From NCBI GenBank assembly GCA_003258405.1, contig QKPN01000007.1, positions 59,531-123,530 of the forward strand: DNA of 64,000 bases. Direction: 5' to 3'. The translations under genes were made by a program, and so were the position numbers. Shown piece after piece: positions 42,809 to 51,911 of the stretch; position 1 is the first letter of the stretch, and the number at the start of each line of letters is the position of its first letter. The notes under the pieces are model-generated. The model was not told the DNA's origin. It ran no database searches and saw nothing but the letters and a program-made list of their open reading frames with translations. This stretch comes from Rhodobacteraceae bacterium DSL-40 (GTDB lineage: Bacteria > Pseudomonadota > Alphaproteobacteria > Rhodobacterales > Rhodobacteraceae).

Positions 42809-44119
42809 TTAGCCCTCCCGGAACGCCCGCTTGAAGTAGTCGGTCATCGGCTTCAGGAAATAGCTGAGAGCCGAGCGCTCGCCGGTCTGGATGAACGCCT
42901 CGACCGGCATGCCCGGCAGCACAACTTTGTCGCCGAGCTTCTCAAATACGGTCGAATCGAGTTCTATATCGGCTTGAAAGTAGCGCACTCCGTGCTGAGG
43001 ATCCTCGATCGCATCGGCTGAGATCGCAATTATATGCCCCGAGACCTCCGGTGTCGAACGGCTGTCAAAGGCAGAAAAGCGCATCGTGGCTTCCTGACCT
43101 AGATGGACCTGGTCGATGTGGATGGGCTCGATCCGTGTACGGGCAATAAGCGGTGTGTCCTTCGGCACGATATACATTACCGGTTCGGCGGCGCGGATAA
43201 CGCCGCGCAGGGTGTCGGCCGTGCTGCCGTACACGATCCCGGTCACCGGGGCGCGAAGGTCGAGCTGGCTGATTTGCTCGATGAGTGAACGGCGACGCTC
43301 GCGCAGCTCGATTTCGCGGTATTCGAGGTCCCGGAGTTCCTGGATCGCCTCTTCCCGCATCTGCGCTTCCTGACGAACGCGCTCAATCTCGATTTCGGCG
43401 ATCTTGCCGCGGTTCTCGGCGATGGAAGCTTCGACCTGGCCTGCCGTGCCGCGGAGCGAAGCAAGCTGGCGCTGGGGGGTGAGAACTCGGGTAATCTGCG
43501 TGAGGCCTTGGGACAGCAGCTCTTCTTGGCCCTTGAGCTCGCGTGCGAGGAGGTCGATCTGCTCGCGGGTCGCATCCTTGAGCGCGACGAGGCCATCATT
43601 CTGGTTGGCGATCTGAGTCTGGCGTTCCTCGAGCTGCTTCGTTTCCTCTGCGAGTAGCGCCCGGCGCGCCTCAAATTGCTGCTTCTGTGCCGCGATCAGT
43701 CCGGCGGCCTCTTTCGATTTTTGTGCCTTCTCGACGAGTGCGGGATCGAAGGTGATCGCGTTGAGCCCATCGCGTTCAGCCGAAAGGCGGCTCTTGCGCG
43801 CAAGGATCTCGTACCATTGTCCTTCGACGATGCCGAGATCGGTGCGGAGGTTCTGGCCGTCGAGTTCGACAAGAATGTCACCGGCAGCGACTTCATCGCC
43901 GTTGCGCGCGTTGATTGCGGCGATTACGCCGCCGGTCGGATGCTGGACCACCTGCCGATTGCCCTCGACCGCCACGGTGCCGGGAGCGACAACCGCGCCA
44001 GCGATGCGGGTTACGGATGCCCATACACCCGCGCCCAAGACGAGGAAGGCGACAGCCAGATAGCCGATCAGCATGAAGCGGCGGAGGCCCCAGCTATCTG
44101 ATTGGGATGCGATCTTCAT
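42809..44119 (-). CDS. Type I secretion membrane-fusion protein (HlyD/PrtE family)
   Basis: A 436-residue periplasmic adaptor with a short cytoplasmic start, one helix (MLIGYLAVAFLVLGAGVWA), two barrel-sandwich halves and a long coiled coil between (about 120-290, with ARELKGQEELLSQG, key residues). It bridges the ABC exporter to an outer-membrane TolC protein. The barrel motif ISRPVTGIVYG-type LDLRAPVTGIVYGST is present. It follows the ABC gene by 4 bp. Confidence 0.92.
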   Translation of the reverse strand: MKIASQSDSWGLRRFMLIGYLAVAFLVLGAGVWASVTRIAGAVVAPGTVAVEGNRQVVQHPTGGVIAAINARNGDEVAAGDILVELDGQNLRTDLGIVEGQWYEILARKSRLSAERDGLNAITFDPALVEKAQKSKEAAGLIAAQKQQFEARRALLAEETKQLEERQTQIANQNDGLVALKDATREQIDLLARELKGQEELLSQGLTQITRVLTPQRQLASLRGTAGQVEASIAENRGKIAEIEIERVRQEAQMREEAIQELRDLEYREIELRERRRSLIEQISQLDLRAPVTGIVYGSTADTLRGVIRAAEPVMYIVPKDTPLIARTRIEPIHIDQVHLGQEATMRFSAFDSRSTPEVSGHIIAISADAIEDPQHGVRYFQADIELDSTVFEKLGDKVVLPGMPVEAFIQTGERSALSYFLKPMTDYFKRAFREG

Positions 44120-44123
44120 CAGT

Positions 44124-45836
44124 TTACTCCGCCTGAACACGGGGGGCGACTTGGGCGTAGTTGCGCACATGCGCCTTCAATACTTCGTCGCGAGGACCGA
44201 AGGCCTTAGCGGTGCCATTGTCCATGATGAGGATGAGGTCGCATTCGGCGATACCGGCTGGGCGATGCGCCATGATGATGACGATCCGTCCCTCTGCCTT
44301 CGCCTGGCGTATTGCGAGGTTGAGCGCGTCTTGGCCGCCTGCGTCGAGATTGGAGTTGGGCTCGTCGAGCACTAGGAAGACCGGATCGCCATAGAAGGCG
44401 CGGGCAAGGCCGATGCGCTGCTTCTGGCCGCCGGACAGCCGACCGCCACCGGTCGAAACTGGCGTGTCGTAGCCCTGTGGCAGTCCGAGGATCATGTCAT
44501 GGGCGCCGGCTTTCCTGGCTGCCGCGACGACCTGTTCGGCATTCGGCTGCATTTGCATCCGGGCAATGTTCTCGGCGACGGTGCCGTCGAAAAGGACTAC
44601 ATCCTGAGGTAGATAGCCGATGTAGCTGCCAAGTACGTCTGGCTCATATTGATCGAGCGCCGCCCCATCGAGGCGGACACTTCCTGAAGCAGGGCGCCAG
44701 ATGCCGGACAACACACGGGCAAGTGTGGATTTTCCAGAAGCTGAAGCACCGATCACGCCGAGCGCCTGGCCCGGGGCAAGATTGAAGGAAAGCATCCGAA
44801 GGCTTGCCTTCTGCTGCTCAGGCGGAAAGACCGTGATCTGATTGACTTCGAGGCGCGCATTCGGGCGCGGCAGGGCGGTGACTTCGAGCTCCTCAGGTGT
44901 CGAGCCCAGAAGCAGTTCCAGACGCTTCCAACCTTGGCGGGCGCGGATGACCATTGGCCAGCCACCGATTGCCTGTTCCACGGGAGCCAGGGCGCGGCCA
45001 AGCAGGATCGAGCCCGCTATCATGGCACCAGGAGAGAGCTGGCCATGGAGTACGAGATAGGCCGCGAGCCCCAGAACTGCCGATTGGAGAAAGAACCGAA
45101 AGGTCTTGCTCATGGTCGAGAACTGGCTGACCCGATCGCTTGAGGCGATCTGGGCCCGGAGCGCGCGTTCGCGCAGGATCTGCCAGCGCTCCATCACCGA
45201 TCCCGACATTCCGAGTGCACGGACCATCTCGCCTTGCTGCCGGATCGTCTCAGCAAATGCCTCACCTTGGGCTGTGGCAGCAGAGGCGTCGAGTTCGTGG
45301 CGCCGGGTGGTGAGCTGGTTGAAGAGGGTGATCACGACGAGGATGAGGCCGCCCACGATGGCAAGGTGCCCAAGCCAGGGATGGAAGGAATAGATCGCGA
45401 ATATGAAGAGCGGCGCCCAAGGCATGTCGAAGACAGCAAAGAGCACGGGTGAGGCGAGGAGGCGCTGGATGGATTCGAGATCCTTGAGGCCAGACGCGGG
45501 CCGGGAACGTTCGGTCGACAGTACGGAGCGGCGCAGTATTGCCTTGAAGACGCGAGCATCGAGACGGCTCTGCAGCGTTGCCCCGATCCGAGCGGCGACA
45601 CGTCCGCGAATGAAGTCGAGAAGACCCATTAGCGCGTACAGCCCGGCCACGAGAATCGTTAGGCCCAGCAGCGTCTCAACCGACTTGCTGGGCAATACCC
45701 GATCGTAAATCTGAAGCATGTAGAGCGAGCCGGTCAGCATCAGCACATTCACGAAGGCGCTGAAGACTCCAATCGCCACGAACAAACTTTTCATGCCGCG
45801 CAGCCCCGCCGTGGGGGTGGTCAGCTTGTCATTCAC
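44124..45836 (-). CDS. Type I secretion ABC exporter, permease fused to ATPase (PrtD family)
   Basis: A 570-residue half-transporter. The membrane domain (about 1-310) has five or six helices; the ATPase has Walker A GASASGKSTLAR, signature LSGGQKQRIGLARA, Walker B VFLVLDEPN with the adjoining NLD, and the H-loop histidine in IIMAHRPAG. The absence of an N-terminal C39 or CLD domain fits PrtD/RTX protease exporters. Together with the HlyD gene it is a two-component part of a T1SS; no RTX substrate (GGxGxDxxx) is nearby. Confidence 0.93.
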   Translation of the reverse strand: MNDKLTTPTAGLRGMKSLFVAIGVFSAFVNVLMLTGSLYMLQIYDRVLPSKSVETLLGLTILVAGLYALMGLLDFIRGRVAARIGATLQSRLDARVFKAILRRSVLSTERSRPASGLKDLESIQRLLASPVLFAVFDMPWAPLFIFAIYSFHPWLGHLAIVGGLILVVITLFNQLTTRRHELDASAATAQGEAFAETIRQQGEMVRALGMSGSVMERWQILRERALRAQIASSDRVSQFSTMSKTFRFFLQSAVLGLAAYLVLHGQLSPGAMIAGSILLGRALAPVEQAIGGWPMVIRARQGWKRLELLLGSTPEELEVTALPRPNARLEVNQITVFPPEQQKASLRMLSFNLAPGQALGVIGASASGKSTLARVLSGIWRPASGSVRLDGAALDQYEPDVLGSYIGYLPQDVVLFDGTVAENIARMQMQPNAEQVVAAARKAGAHDMILGLPQGYDTPVSTGGGRLSGGQKQRIGLARAFYGDPVFLVLDEPNSNLDAGGQDALNLAIRQAKAEGRIVIIMAHRPAGIAECDLILIMDNGTAKAFGPRDEVLKAHVRNYAQVAPRVQAE

Positions 45837-46007
45837 CTATTCATCCTCCGGTTGCCGAAAGTCCGGCACAATCGCACACGGGAGCCTAATGGCCGGGTCG
45901 CTTCGCGTGCCCGCATTCGCGGCCTTCTGCCACAAATGCGATCAATTGACGCGGCAATTCTTTCCTTAGTCTGAATGCCGGCATCAACTTGCCGGTGGGT
46001 CATCTGG

Positions 46008-47699
46008 TCAGATGTCGAGCCATACTCGTTCCAGGTGGTTTTCGTAGGTCGGGTGCATTGCAAGACCATGCACCTCGGGCTGCATGTGACGGTAGAGCGA
46101 CCGCCAGTAGGGCTGGATCATGATGCCGGAAGACTGAAGGATCTGCTCCATCTCCGCCATCAGCCGCCGACGGTCGCTTGCCTGACTGAGTGCGAGCGCC
46201 TGGTCGAGCAACTTGTCAAAGCGACTATCGGAGAAGGCTGTTTCATTCCAAGGCGCGCCGGTCCTGTAGGCGAGCGCGTAGGTCTGGATCGCCAGCGGAC
46301 GCATATTCCAGTTTGTGCCGGAAAACGGATAACTCATCCATTCTGACCAGAAATCTGCACCGGAGAGGACGCGACGCGTGGCGTTGAAGCCTGCGTCGCG
46401 AAGCTGTGCGGCAACCGCATCGCAGGTATTGCGGCGCCAGTCATCATCAATGGAAACGAGAGTGATTTCCTTCTCAGCGAACCCCGTTTCGGCGAGCAGT
46501 TCTCGCGCGCGCTCGAGATCGGGTTCGAACGGCGGCAAGGGTGCGTATTCCGGGTGCATGGGTCCCGCATGGTGGTTCTCGGCGATCTGTCCTCGCCCTT
46601 CATGGCCGAGATCGAGCAGCGTCTGGTTGCTGACAGCGAACTGGATCGCTCGCCGAAGACGAGGGTCGTCGAAGGGAGGGTGGTCGACGTTCATCCGCAC
46701 GCATATTGTCGCTCCAGAGACCACCTCGGTACGCGCCAGACCGATAGCATCGAAGCGATCGACATAGGCGGCCGTGGTTTCGAAGTTGCAGTTGATTCGT
46801 CCAGTCTCGAACGCTTCGATTTCGGCGGACGGGTCCGTGCCGAGATCGACATATTCGATCGCGTCGAGGAAAACGGGGCCCTGTACTTTTTCGCCCCACC
46901 AGCCGCCCGGGTCCGTGCGGCGCGTGAGAAGGCAGCGCTCGCCAACAGCGAACTCCTCGAGTTGCCAGGGCCCGGTGCCAACCGGCGCGAGCGCGAGATC
47001 GCCACCCGATGCGTCGAAATCGCGATGGACGATCAGGGCCGGATAGTCGGAGAGGCTCGGCACAAGGGTGACGTCCGGGATGGAGAGGGAGAGGCGTACT
47101 GTCAGATCGTCCACGCGCTCCACCGCACCGGGCCGAAGGCCGTAACGTTCAGTGCCGCCGCTCCCGGCAGATATTCTTGCGGCGACTCCCGCGACCCGGG
47201 CGGCCATCGAGTTGCCGGGCACGGAGGCGTCGCACCAGCGGCTGAAGTTGTAGATCACGTCATCGGAGGTGAACGCGTCCCCATTGGTCCAGCGCACGCC
47301 AGGCCGGAGGAACAGCGTGTACTCAGTCGCGTCGGCGTTTACCTCCCAGCCTTCGAGGAGGTGTGGCTCGAATGTAAAGTCAGAGGTGAAGCGGATCAGG
47401 GATTCGATGAACGCCCGCGCAATATTACCCTTCTCGGACCAGTCAAAGAGCCGGGGATCGGTGATCGGCATCACGGCCATCGAGATGCGCAAGACTCCGC
47501 CGGAGCGAATGGAGTCGGTCTGGGCCTGAGCCGGTGCAGGTGCGAGCCCCGCGAGCTGGAGAGCCGCAGAACCCGCGAGCCCAAGGGCGGTGGAGCGAAT
47601 CAAGAATTCCCGGCGGCCGATTTCACCCGCTTCCAGTTCGGCGAGATGCTTCAGGATGGCAGGATGCTGCGGCTGCGCGCTGTTGCTGTCCTGCGACAT
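46008..47699 (-). CDS. Tat-exported peptide/nickel-type ABC solute-binding protein (orphan)
   Basis: A 563-residue family-5 extracellular solute-binding protein. It starts MSQDSN and has a Tat signal ([20 protein letters not shown]) near residues 28-50, so it probably folds in the cytoplasm before export. Family-5 features include the DGLWVYDF-like [13 protein letters not shown] strands and [21 protein letters not shown] near the end. GGAGAGG precedes the start. No permease or ATPase gene is adjacent, so its transporter partner must lie elsewhere. Confidence 0.88.
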   Translation of the reverse strand: MSQDSNSAQPQHPAILKHLAELEAGEIGRREFLIRSTALGLAGSAALQLAGLAPAPAQAQTDSIRSGGVLRISMAVMPITDPRLFDWSEKGNIARAFIESLIRFTSDFTFEPHLLEGWEVNADATEYTLFLRPGVRWTNGDAFTSDDVIYNFSRWCDASVPGNSMAARVAGVAARISAGSGGTERYGLRPGAVERVDDLTVRLSLSIPDVTLVPSLSDYPALIVHRDFDASGGDLALAPVGTGPWQLEEFAVGERCLLTRRTDPGGWWGEKVQGPVFLDAIEYVDLGTDPSAEIEAFETGRINCNFETTAAYVDRFDAIGLARTEVVSGATICVRMNVDHPPFDDPRLRRAIQFAVSNQTLLDLGHEGRGQIAENHHAGPMHPEYAPLPPFEPDLERARELLAETGFAEKEITLVSIDDDWRRNTCDAVAAQLRDAGFNATRRVLSGADFWSEWMSYPFSGTNWNMRPLAIQTYALAYRTGAPWNETAFSDSRFDKLLDQALALSQASDRRRLMAEMEQILQSSGIMIQPYWRSLYRHMQPEVHGLAMHPTYENHLERVWLDI

Positions 47700-47838
47700 T
47701 CGGCCTCTCCACCCACCCGATTTCCCCGGGCAAGTGACAACCCGGTTCCGGATCGTAGCACAGGCGTAGGATGGCATGCGACCAGTAGGACAGGGCGATT
47801 GCCATGGCCAGCGCGGTTGTGATCGAGCTGATAGTCGG

Positions 47839-47867
47839 GTGGCTGGCGTAATTTATGCGCCAGCCAC
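47839..47867 (-). terminator. Hairpin downstream of ompW
   Basis: GTGGCTGGCG pairs perfectly with CGCCAGCCAC (10 bp) around a 9-base loop, 8 bp after the ompW stop codon. There is no clear T run, so it may be a 3' stabiliser rather than a true terminator. Confidence 0.5.
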
Positions 47868-47874
47868 AAGAGAT

Positions 47875-48504
47875 TTAGAACTTCAGGACGTAGGCTGCAC
47901 CAAAGACCCACGGATCGATCTCGGCCTTGCCGATCTTTTCGCCATTCACCTTCACGTCGCTGTTGATGTCGATCCAGCGCACGTCGGCCCGCAGCGAACC
48001 GCGTTCATTGAGATCGTAGTCGAGGCCGGCATGAAACGCGACACCCCAAGAATCTGTGAGACTGAGACTGGTGCCTTCAAGTGCGCCTTGGGTTTCTTCG
48101 TTGAAGAAGGTCGTATAGTTCAGACCGACACCAAGGAATGGTGTGACCGGACTCGTGTTCTGGAAGTGATACTGCACAGAGACCGTCGGCGGGAGCTGCT
48201 GCGTCGTGCCGATCTTGCCGCCAAGCTGATCGCTGTTGATCGAGTGCTCAAACGGCCAAGCGGCAAGAATTTCGATGCCGACGTTGTCCCAGACGAAATA
48301 CTCAGCAGTAACGGTCGGGCGCAGGCTGTTGCCGATGTCGAGTGTCGCTGCGCCGTTGAGGACAGTGCCATTGTCGTCCTTGGGCACAACGTAGCCGAGA
48401 CCAAGACCGAGGGTCCAGTCGCCCTTCTGCTGAGCCAGAGCGGGAAAAGCGGTAAGTGCCAGAGCGGCGGTCAAGCCGGCGGCGGCGATCGGAAAGGTTT
48501 TCAT
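47875..48504 (-). CDS. ompW: Outer-membrane protein OmpW family
   Basis: A 209-residue eight-stranded beta-barrel porin. Signal peptide AAAGLTAALALTAFPALA, then alternating hydrophobic strands such as WTLGLGLGYVVPKDD and QLPPTVSVQYHFQNTS, ending in the aromatic WVFGAAYVLKF, the outer-membrane signature. OmpW proteins pass hydrophobic molecules. An FNR-like site precedes it, suggesting oxygen control, as in E. coli. Confidence 0.92.
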   Translation of the reverse strand: MKTFPIAAAGLTAALALTAFPALAQQKGDWTLGLGLGYVVPKDDNGTVLNGAATLDIGNSLRPTVTAEYFVWDNVGIEILAAWPFEHSINSDQLGGKIGTTQQLPPTVSVQYHFQNTSPVTPFLGVGLNYTTFFNEETQGALEGTSLSLTDSWGVAFHAGLDYDLNERGSLRADVRWIDINSDVKVNGEKIGKAEIDPWVFGAAYVLKF

Positions 48505-48560
48505 GATACAGCCTCACTCTTGAAGTCAGGCTTCCATCGGACAAGCGCGCAGCGCGGACC

Positions 48561-48574
48561 TTGACACGGATCAA
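48561..48574 (-). promoter_or_regulatory. FNR/FnrL-like box upstream of ompW
   Basis: TTGACACGGATCAA matches the FNR consensus TTGAT-N4-ATCAA in nine of ten defined positions. It lies 57-70 bp upstream of the ompW start, a normal activating distance, and the sequence is self-symmetric, so it can serve either strand. Confidence 0.55.
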
Positions 48575-48675
48575 CTCGGACTGCCCATCTTGCGATGCTG
48601 TGGTATTTTTGTGTCAGATCTATTGTCGCGCACGGCGGCATGACGGCAATGCCGGACTGTGACGAAGTGTATGGG

Positions 48676-49107
48676 TCAGGCGTGATGAAATGCGGGCACT
48701 GCAGCCTGAAGCGGGCGGGCAAGTAGCATCCCTGCCATCATCGCTGCAAGGAAGATGACGCCGGGAAGGCCGCCATAGCTGATCGAGGCCATTGCCGGAC
48801 CGGGGCAGAGGCCGACAAGCGCCCAGCCCATGCCGAAGATAATGGCGCCGATCGCAAGTGGGCGGTCCACCTCGCTTCGGGCTGGCATGGGAACTGGCGA
48901 GCCGAGGAGGCTCTTGCCGCGGTGGCGTATCCAGAGCCACGCGAAAACCATTGGCACGATGGCGCCGGTCAGGACGAAAGCCAGCGTCGGATCCCATGCG
49001 CCGAAGAGGTCGAGCCAGCCCTGCACGCGAGTAGTATCGGTCATGCCTGAGATCATGAGCCCGAGGCCGAAGAGAGCGCCTGAGAGTGCGGAGAAGAGGT
49101 TGCGCAT
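48676..49107 (-). CDS. YeeE/YedE family half-transporter (DUF6691 type)
   Basis: A 143-residue four-helix protein with MISGMTDTTRVQGWLDLFGAWDP in the first loop and VGLCPGPAMASI with the conserved cysteine, both diagnostic of the C-terminal half of YeeE/YedE thiosulfate/sulfur permeases. It overlaps the upstream gene (TGATG) and forms with it a split permease. Confidence 0.87.
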   Translation of the reverse strand: MRNLFSALSGALFGLGLMISGMTDTTRVQGWLDLFGAWDPTLAFVLTGAIVPMVFAWLWIRHRGKSLLGSPVPMPARSEVDRPLAIGAIIFGMGWALVGLCPGPAMASISYGGLPGVIFLAAMMAGMLLARPLQAAVPAFHHA

Positions 49108-49535
49108 CAGATCAATCCCAGAACATGGCGGGCGAGCAGCATCGTGACGCCGCCCGAAAAGAGATAGAAAAGCGTTGCGACGATGCCCCGCATTGAAAGC
49201 CGTGAAATTCCGCAGACGCCGTGGCCGGAAGTGCAGCCATTTCCGATGCGCGTGCCGATGCCGACGAGCAGACCGCCCGCGATGAGCAAAGCGACCGAAT
49301 GGGTTGCGTTTGTTGCAGGCGCACCGAAAACGCTGGCGGCAAGTGCGGGCGCGCCCGCCAGAGCCAGAACAAAGGCGAGGCGTTCCGTGAGATTCGAGCG
49401 GCCAGTGCCATCAACAAGGCCGCCAAGGATGCCGCTTGCTCCCATGATGCGACCATTCATCACGAGAAAAATCGCGGCTGCACAGCCGATCATCAGCCCG
49501 CCGATGAGGCCAAACGTCCAGTCCGCCTGCCACAT
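49107..49535 (-). CDS. YeeE/YedE family half-transporter
   Basis: A 142-residue membrane protein with four helices and GNGCTSGHGVCGISRLSMRGI, the N-terminal YeeE signature with two conserved cysteines for thiosulfate or persulfide relay. The ATG (49535) follows the MBL stop by 2 bp; a TTG 6 bp earlier is possible. It is the second gene of the sulfur operon. Confidence 0.87.
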   Translation of the reverse strand: MWQADWTFGLIGGLMIGCAAAIFLVMNGRIMGASGILGGLVDGTGRSNLTERLAFVLALAGAPALAASVFGAPATNATHSVALLIAGGLLVGIGTRIGNGCTSGHGVCGISRLSMRGIVATLFYLFSGGVTMLLARHVLGLI

Positions 49536-49537
49536 GC

Positions 49538-50401
49538 TCAAAGCTCATTCACTGGGATCTTGAGGTAGCGTTTGCCTTGATCGTCCGGCTCGGGCATTTG
49601 TCCGCCGCGCATGTTGACCTGGATCGAGGGGATGATGAGCTTAGGCATGTCAAGTTTGGAATCGCGTTCAGTCCGCATCCGCACAAAGTCCTCAGCCGTG
49701 GCGCTGCCGCCAACATGGACATTGAGTGCCTTCTGTTCGGCCACGGTGGTTTCCCACGCATAAACATCACGGCCCGGCGCCTTGTAGTCGTGTCCGACAA
49801 AGATATGTGTCTCATCGGGAAGGGCGAGAATCTTCTGGATCGAGTTGTAGAGCGTTTCAGCCGAGCCTCCGGGGAAGTCTGCCCGCGCAGTGCCGAAATC
49901 AGGCATGAAGAGCGTGTCTCCGACAAAGGCCGCATCTTCGATGACGTAGGTGAGACATGCGGGCGTATGGCCAGGGGTGTGCAAGACCCGGCCGTGCAGG
50001 TTGCCGATCTCGAAGGTGTCGCCGTCCTTGAACAGCCTGTCGAACTGGCTGCCGTCGCGCTGGAATCGAGTGCCTTCGTTGAAGATCTTGCCGAAAGTGT
50101 CCTGCACCGCGGTGATCTTCTCTCCGATGGCGAGCTTGCCGCCGACCTTTTCCTGAATGTAGGGCGCGGCAGAGAGATGGTCGGCGTGGACATGGGTCTC
50201 GAGCAGCCATTCGGGTTCGAGACCGTTCTCCTGCACATACGCGATGATTGCGTCGGCCGAGCGTGTGTCGGTGCGGCCTGATGCGTAGTCGAAATCGAGG
50301 ACGCTGTCGACGATGGCGCACTTTCGGCCCTCAGGATCCTTCACCACGAAGGAAACGGTGTTGGTGGCCTCGTCGAAAAAAGCATGCACTTGAGGTTTCA
50401 T
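49538..50401 (-). CDS. Metallo-beta-lactamase-fold persulfide dioxygenase (Blh/ETHE1-like)
   Basis: A 287-residue iron enzyme that oxidises persulfides to sulfite. The metal motif is THVHADHLSAAPYI, with the HTPGHTPACLTYVIEDAAFVGDTLF stretch (key: GHTPAC, GDTLF) and the final histidine in FVGHDYKAPGRD. It starts at MKPQVHAFF; GGAGG is within 10 bp. The next two genes are YeeE/YedE halves, the usual sulfide/thiosulfate detoxification operon, but the BigR/SqrR regulator gene is not here. Confidence 0.9.
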   Translation of the reverse strand: MKPQVHAFFDEATNTVSFVVKDPEGRKCAIVDSVLDFDYASGRTDTRSADAIIAYVQENGLEPEWLLETHVHADHLSAAPYIQEKVGGKLAIGEKITAVQDTFGKIFNEGTRFQRDGSQFDRLFKDGDTFEIGNLHGRVLHTPGHTPACLTYVIEDAAFVGDTLFMPDFGTARADFPGGSAETLYNSIQKILALPDETHIFVGHDYKAPGRDVYAWETTVAEQKALNVHVGGSATAEDFVRMRTERDSKLDMPKLIIPSIQVNMRGGQMPEPDDQGKRYLKIPVNEL

Positions 50402-50531
50402 GGATTGGCCCTCCTTGTCTGATGCCGAATATAGGCTTCCCTTTATGCATATCAAGAACTGAATGTTTGTGTGAAATTTTGAACTGAGTGATCTGCGCAT
50501 AGGGAACCGTGCAATTACGCGCTCCGAGCAG

Positions 50532-51749
50532 TCAGTTGCCTGCGATGTCGTGTTGGTCGAGGAGATAGCGATTGAAGAGTGGGAGGCTTGCACCGCCAAG
50601 GGCGCGCGCGATGGGGCCGATTGTGCCGGCGCGGATTGCCGGGGGCACGAGGCCGGTGAGGTTGAGTTTGGAGAGTTCGCTCCGGACTTTCCCGAGCAGA
50701 CGGGCCTGCACATCCGGTGGAAACGATCCGTCTATCACTGCGGCCTCGAAATCGATCACCGCGGCTGAGGATGCTACGGTATGCGCAATCGCATGCCCAG
50801 CTTTGGCAAGCCAGTCGTCGAGAAGTACCCCGAAGGGCGCCCAGTCAGAATCGATGCTGTAGATACCGCTTGTGTCGATGCCAGCGGCAATGAGCTGGCG
50901 TTCCAGAATGACGAGGGAGGCGCGATCGAAGAGCGGGACGGAGCCACCTGTACCATCCGGAATGGGGGTTGCGCCGATTGCGCCGGCGTTGCCCGTTCGT
51001 CCCGGATAGAGTCCGCGATTGAGCACGACGCCGCCGCCGATGAAGGCGCCGACATAGAGATGGATGAAGTCGGATAGGTCTGAATTCCCGCCAAAGGCGA
51101 GTTCGGCCCCGCACGCGGCCGTCGCGTCATTCTGGAGATAGACCGGGTAAGGGAGCTCTGCGGCAAGTTCGGCGCGAAGGTCGATATGCCGCCAGGCATC
51201 CATTTCTCCAGCGTCAGCGTCGATTTCCCGAACCCAGGCCCATAGCTGGAATGGAATGGCGATGCCGAGCCCTGCAATGCGTTCCGGCGCGATGCCCGCC
51301 GTGGTCATGCAGGCCTCGATCTCGGCGTGTATCGACCGGATTGTCGCTTCGGGGGTCGGGTAGGCATAGGCCTGTCGAGTGGCGCGTCGGACGCCGCCGG
51401 CAAAATCAACCAGTACCATTTCAAGGCTTCGGCGACCGACCTTCGCGCCGATGAAGTAGGCACCATCCGGATTGATTGAGAGCGGTACGGAGGGCTGGCC
51501 CACCCGCCCACGCTGCGGCTCTCCACGGATGAGCAATTCATCTGCCTCAAGTTGGCGCATGATGACCGACACGGTCTGCGCCGAGAGGCCGGTCATGCGG
51601 GCAATCTCGGATTTCGCCAGCGCCTTGTGGCGACGTACCAAGGTGAGCACGAGGCGTTCGTTATACGCTCGCATACCCGCCTGGTTGGTCCCGCGCTGGG
51701 CGCGGCCAGGGATTTCAAGCGGACCGCTTATTCCGGATTGTCCCGACAT
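50532..51749 (-). CDS. ROK-family transcriptional regulator of the frc operon
   Basis: A 405-residue repressor with an N-terminal winged helix-turn-helix (ALAKSEIARMTGLSAQTVS) and a C-terminal ROK sugar-kinase-like domain. The ROK sugar site is partly altered: GIAIPFQLW replaces the usual GIGVPG, and the zinc CxCGxxGC site is absent. It is divergent from frcB across 162 bp, so it is likely the fructose/mannose-responsive regulator of that operon. Confidence 0.9.
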   Translation of the reverse strand: MSGQSGISGPLEIPGRAQRGTNQAGMRAYNERLVLTLVRRHKALAKSEIARMTGLSAQTVSVIMRQLEADELLIRGEPQRGRVGQPSVPLSINPDGAYFIGAKVGRRSLEMVLVDFAGGVRRATRQAYAYPTPEATIRSIHAEIEACMTTAGIAPERIAGLGIAIPFQLWAWVREIDADAGEMDAWRHIDLRAELAAELPYPVYLQNDATAACGAELAFGGNSDLSDFIHLYVGAFIGGGVVLNRGLYPGRTGNAGAIGATPIPDGTGGSVPLFDRASLVILERQLIAAGIDTSGIYSIDSDWAPFGVLLDDWLAKAGHAIAHTVASSAAVIDFEAAVIDGSFPPDVQARLLGKVRSELSKLNLTGLVPPAIRAGTIGPIARALGGASLPLFNRYLLDQHDIAGN

Positions 51750-51812
51750 CTCACCCCTTTCTCCGTCCTCAGTCTAGCTAAGGATACCGAAGCGACCTGT
51801 CATCCGGCAAAT

Positions 51813-51837
51813 AATAAATCACATGGAGTTATTTATT
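51813..51837. promoter_or_regulatory. Candidate ROK operator in the frc divergent promoter
   Basis: Inverted repeat AATAAAT / ATTTATT (7-bp arms, 11-bp spacer) overlapping the -35 box of the frcB promoter. It is AT-rich in a GC-rich gap and well placed for repression of both genes. Confidence 0.5.
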
Positions 51838-51864
51838 GACAGGGCGCTCGGTTTGCGGTCCAAT
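51836..51864 (+). promoter_or_regulatory. Candidate frcB promoter
   Basis: TTGACA (51836-51841) and TCCAAT (51859-51864) separated by 17 bp, 48-76 bp upstream of the frcB start. The -35 is perfect, the -10 weak. Confidence 0.5.
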
Positions 51865-51911
51865 CTGCACAACCGGACGCTCGACGTGCCGGCTGAAACT
51901 GGGAGGAATAA

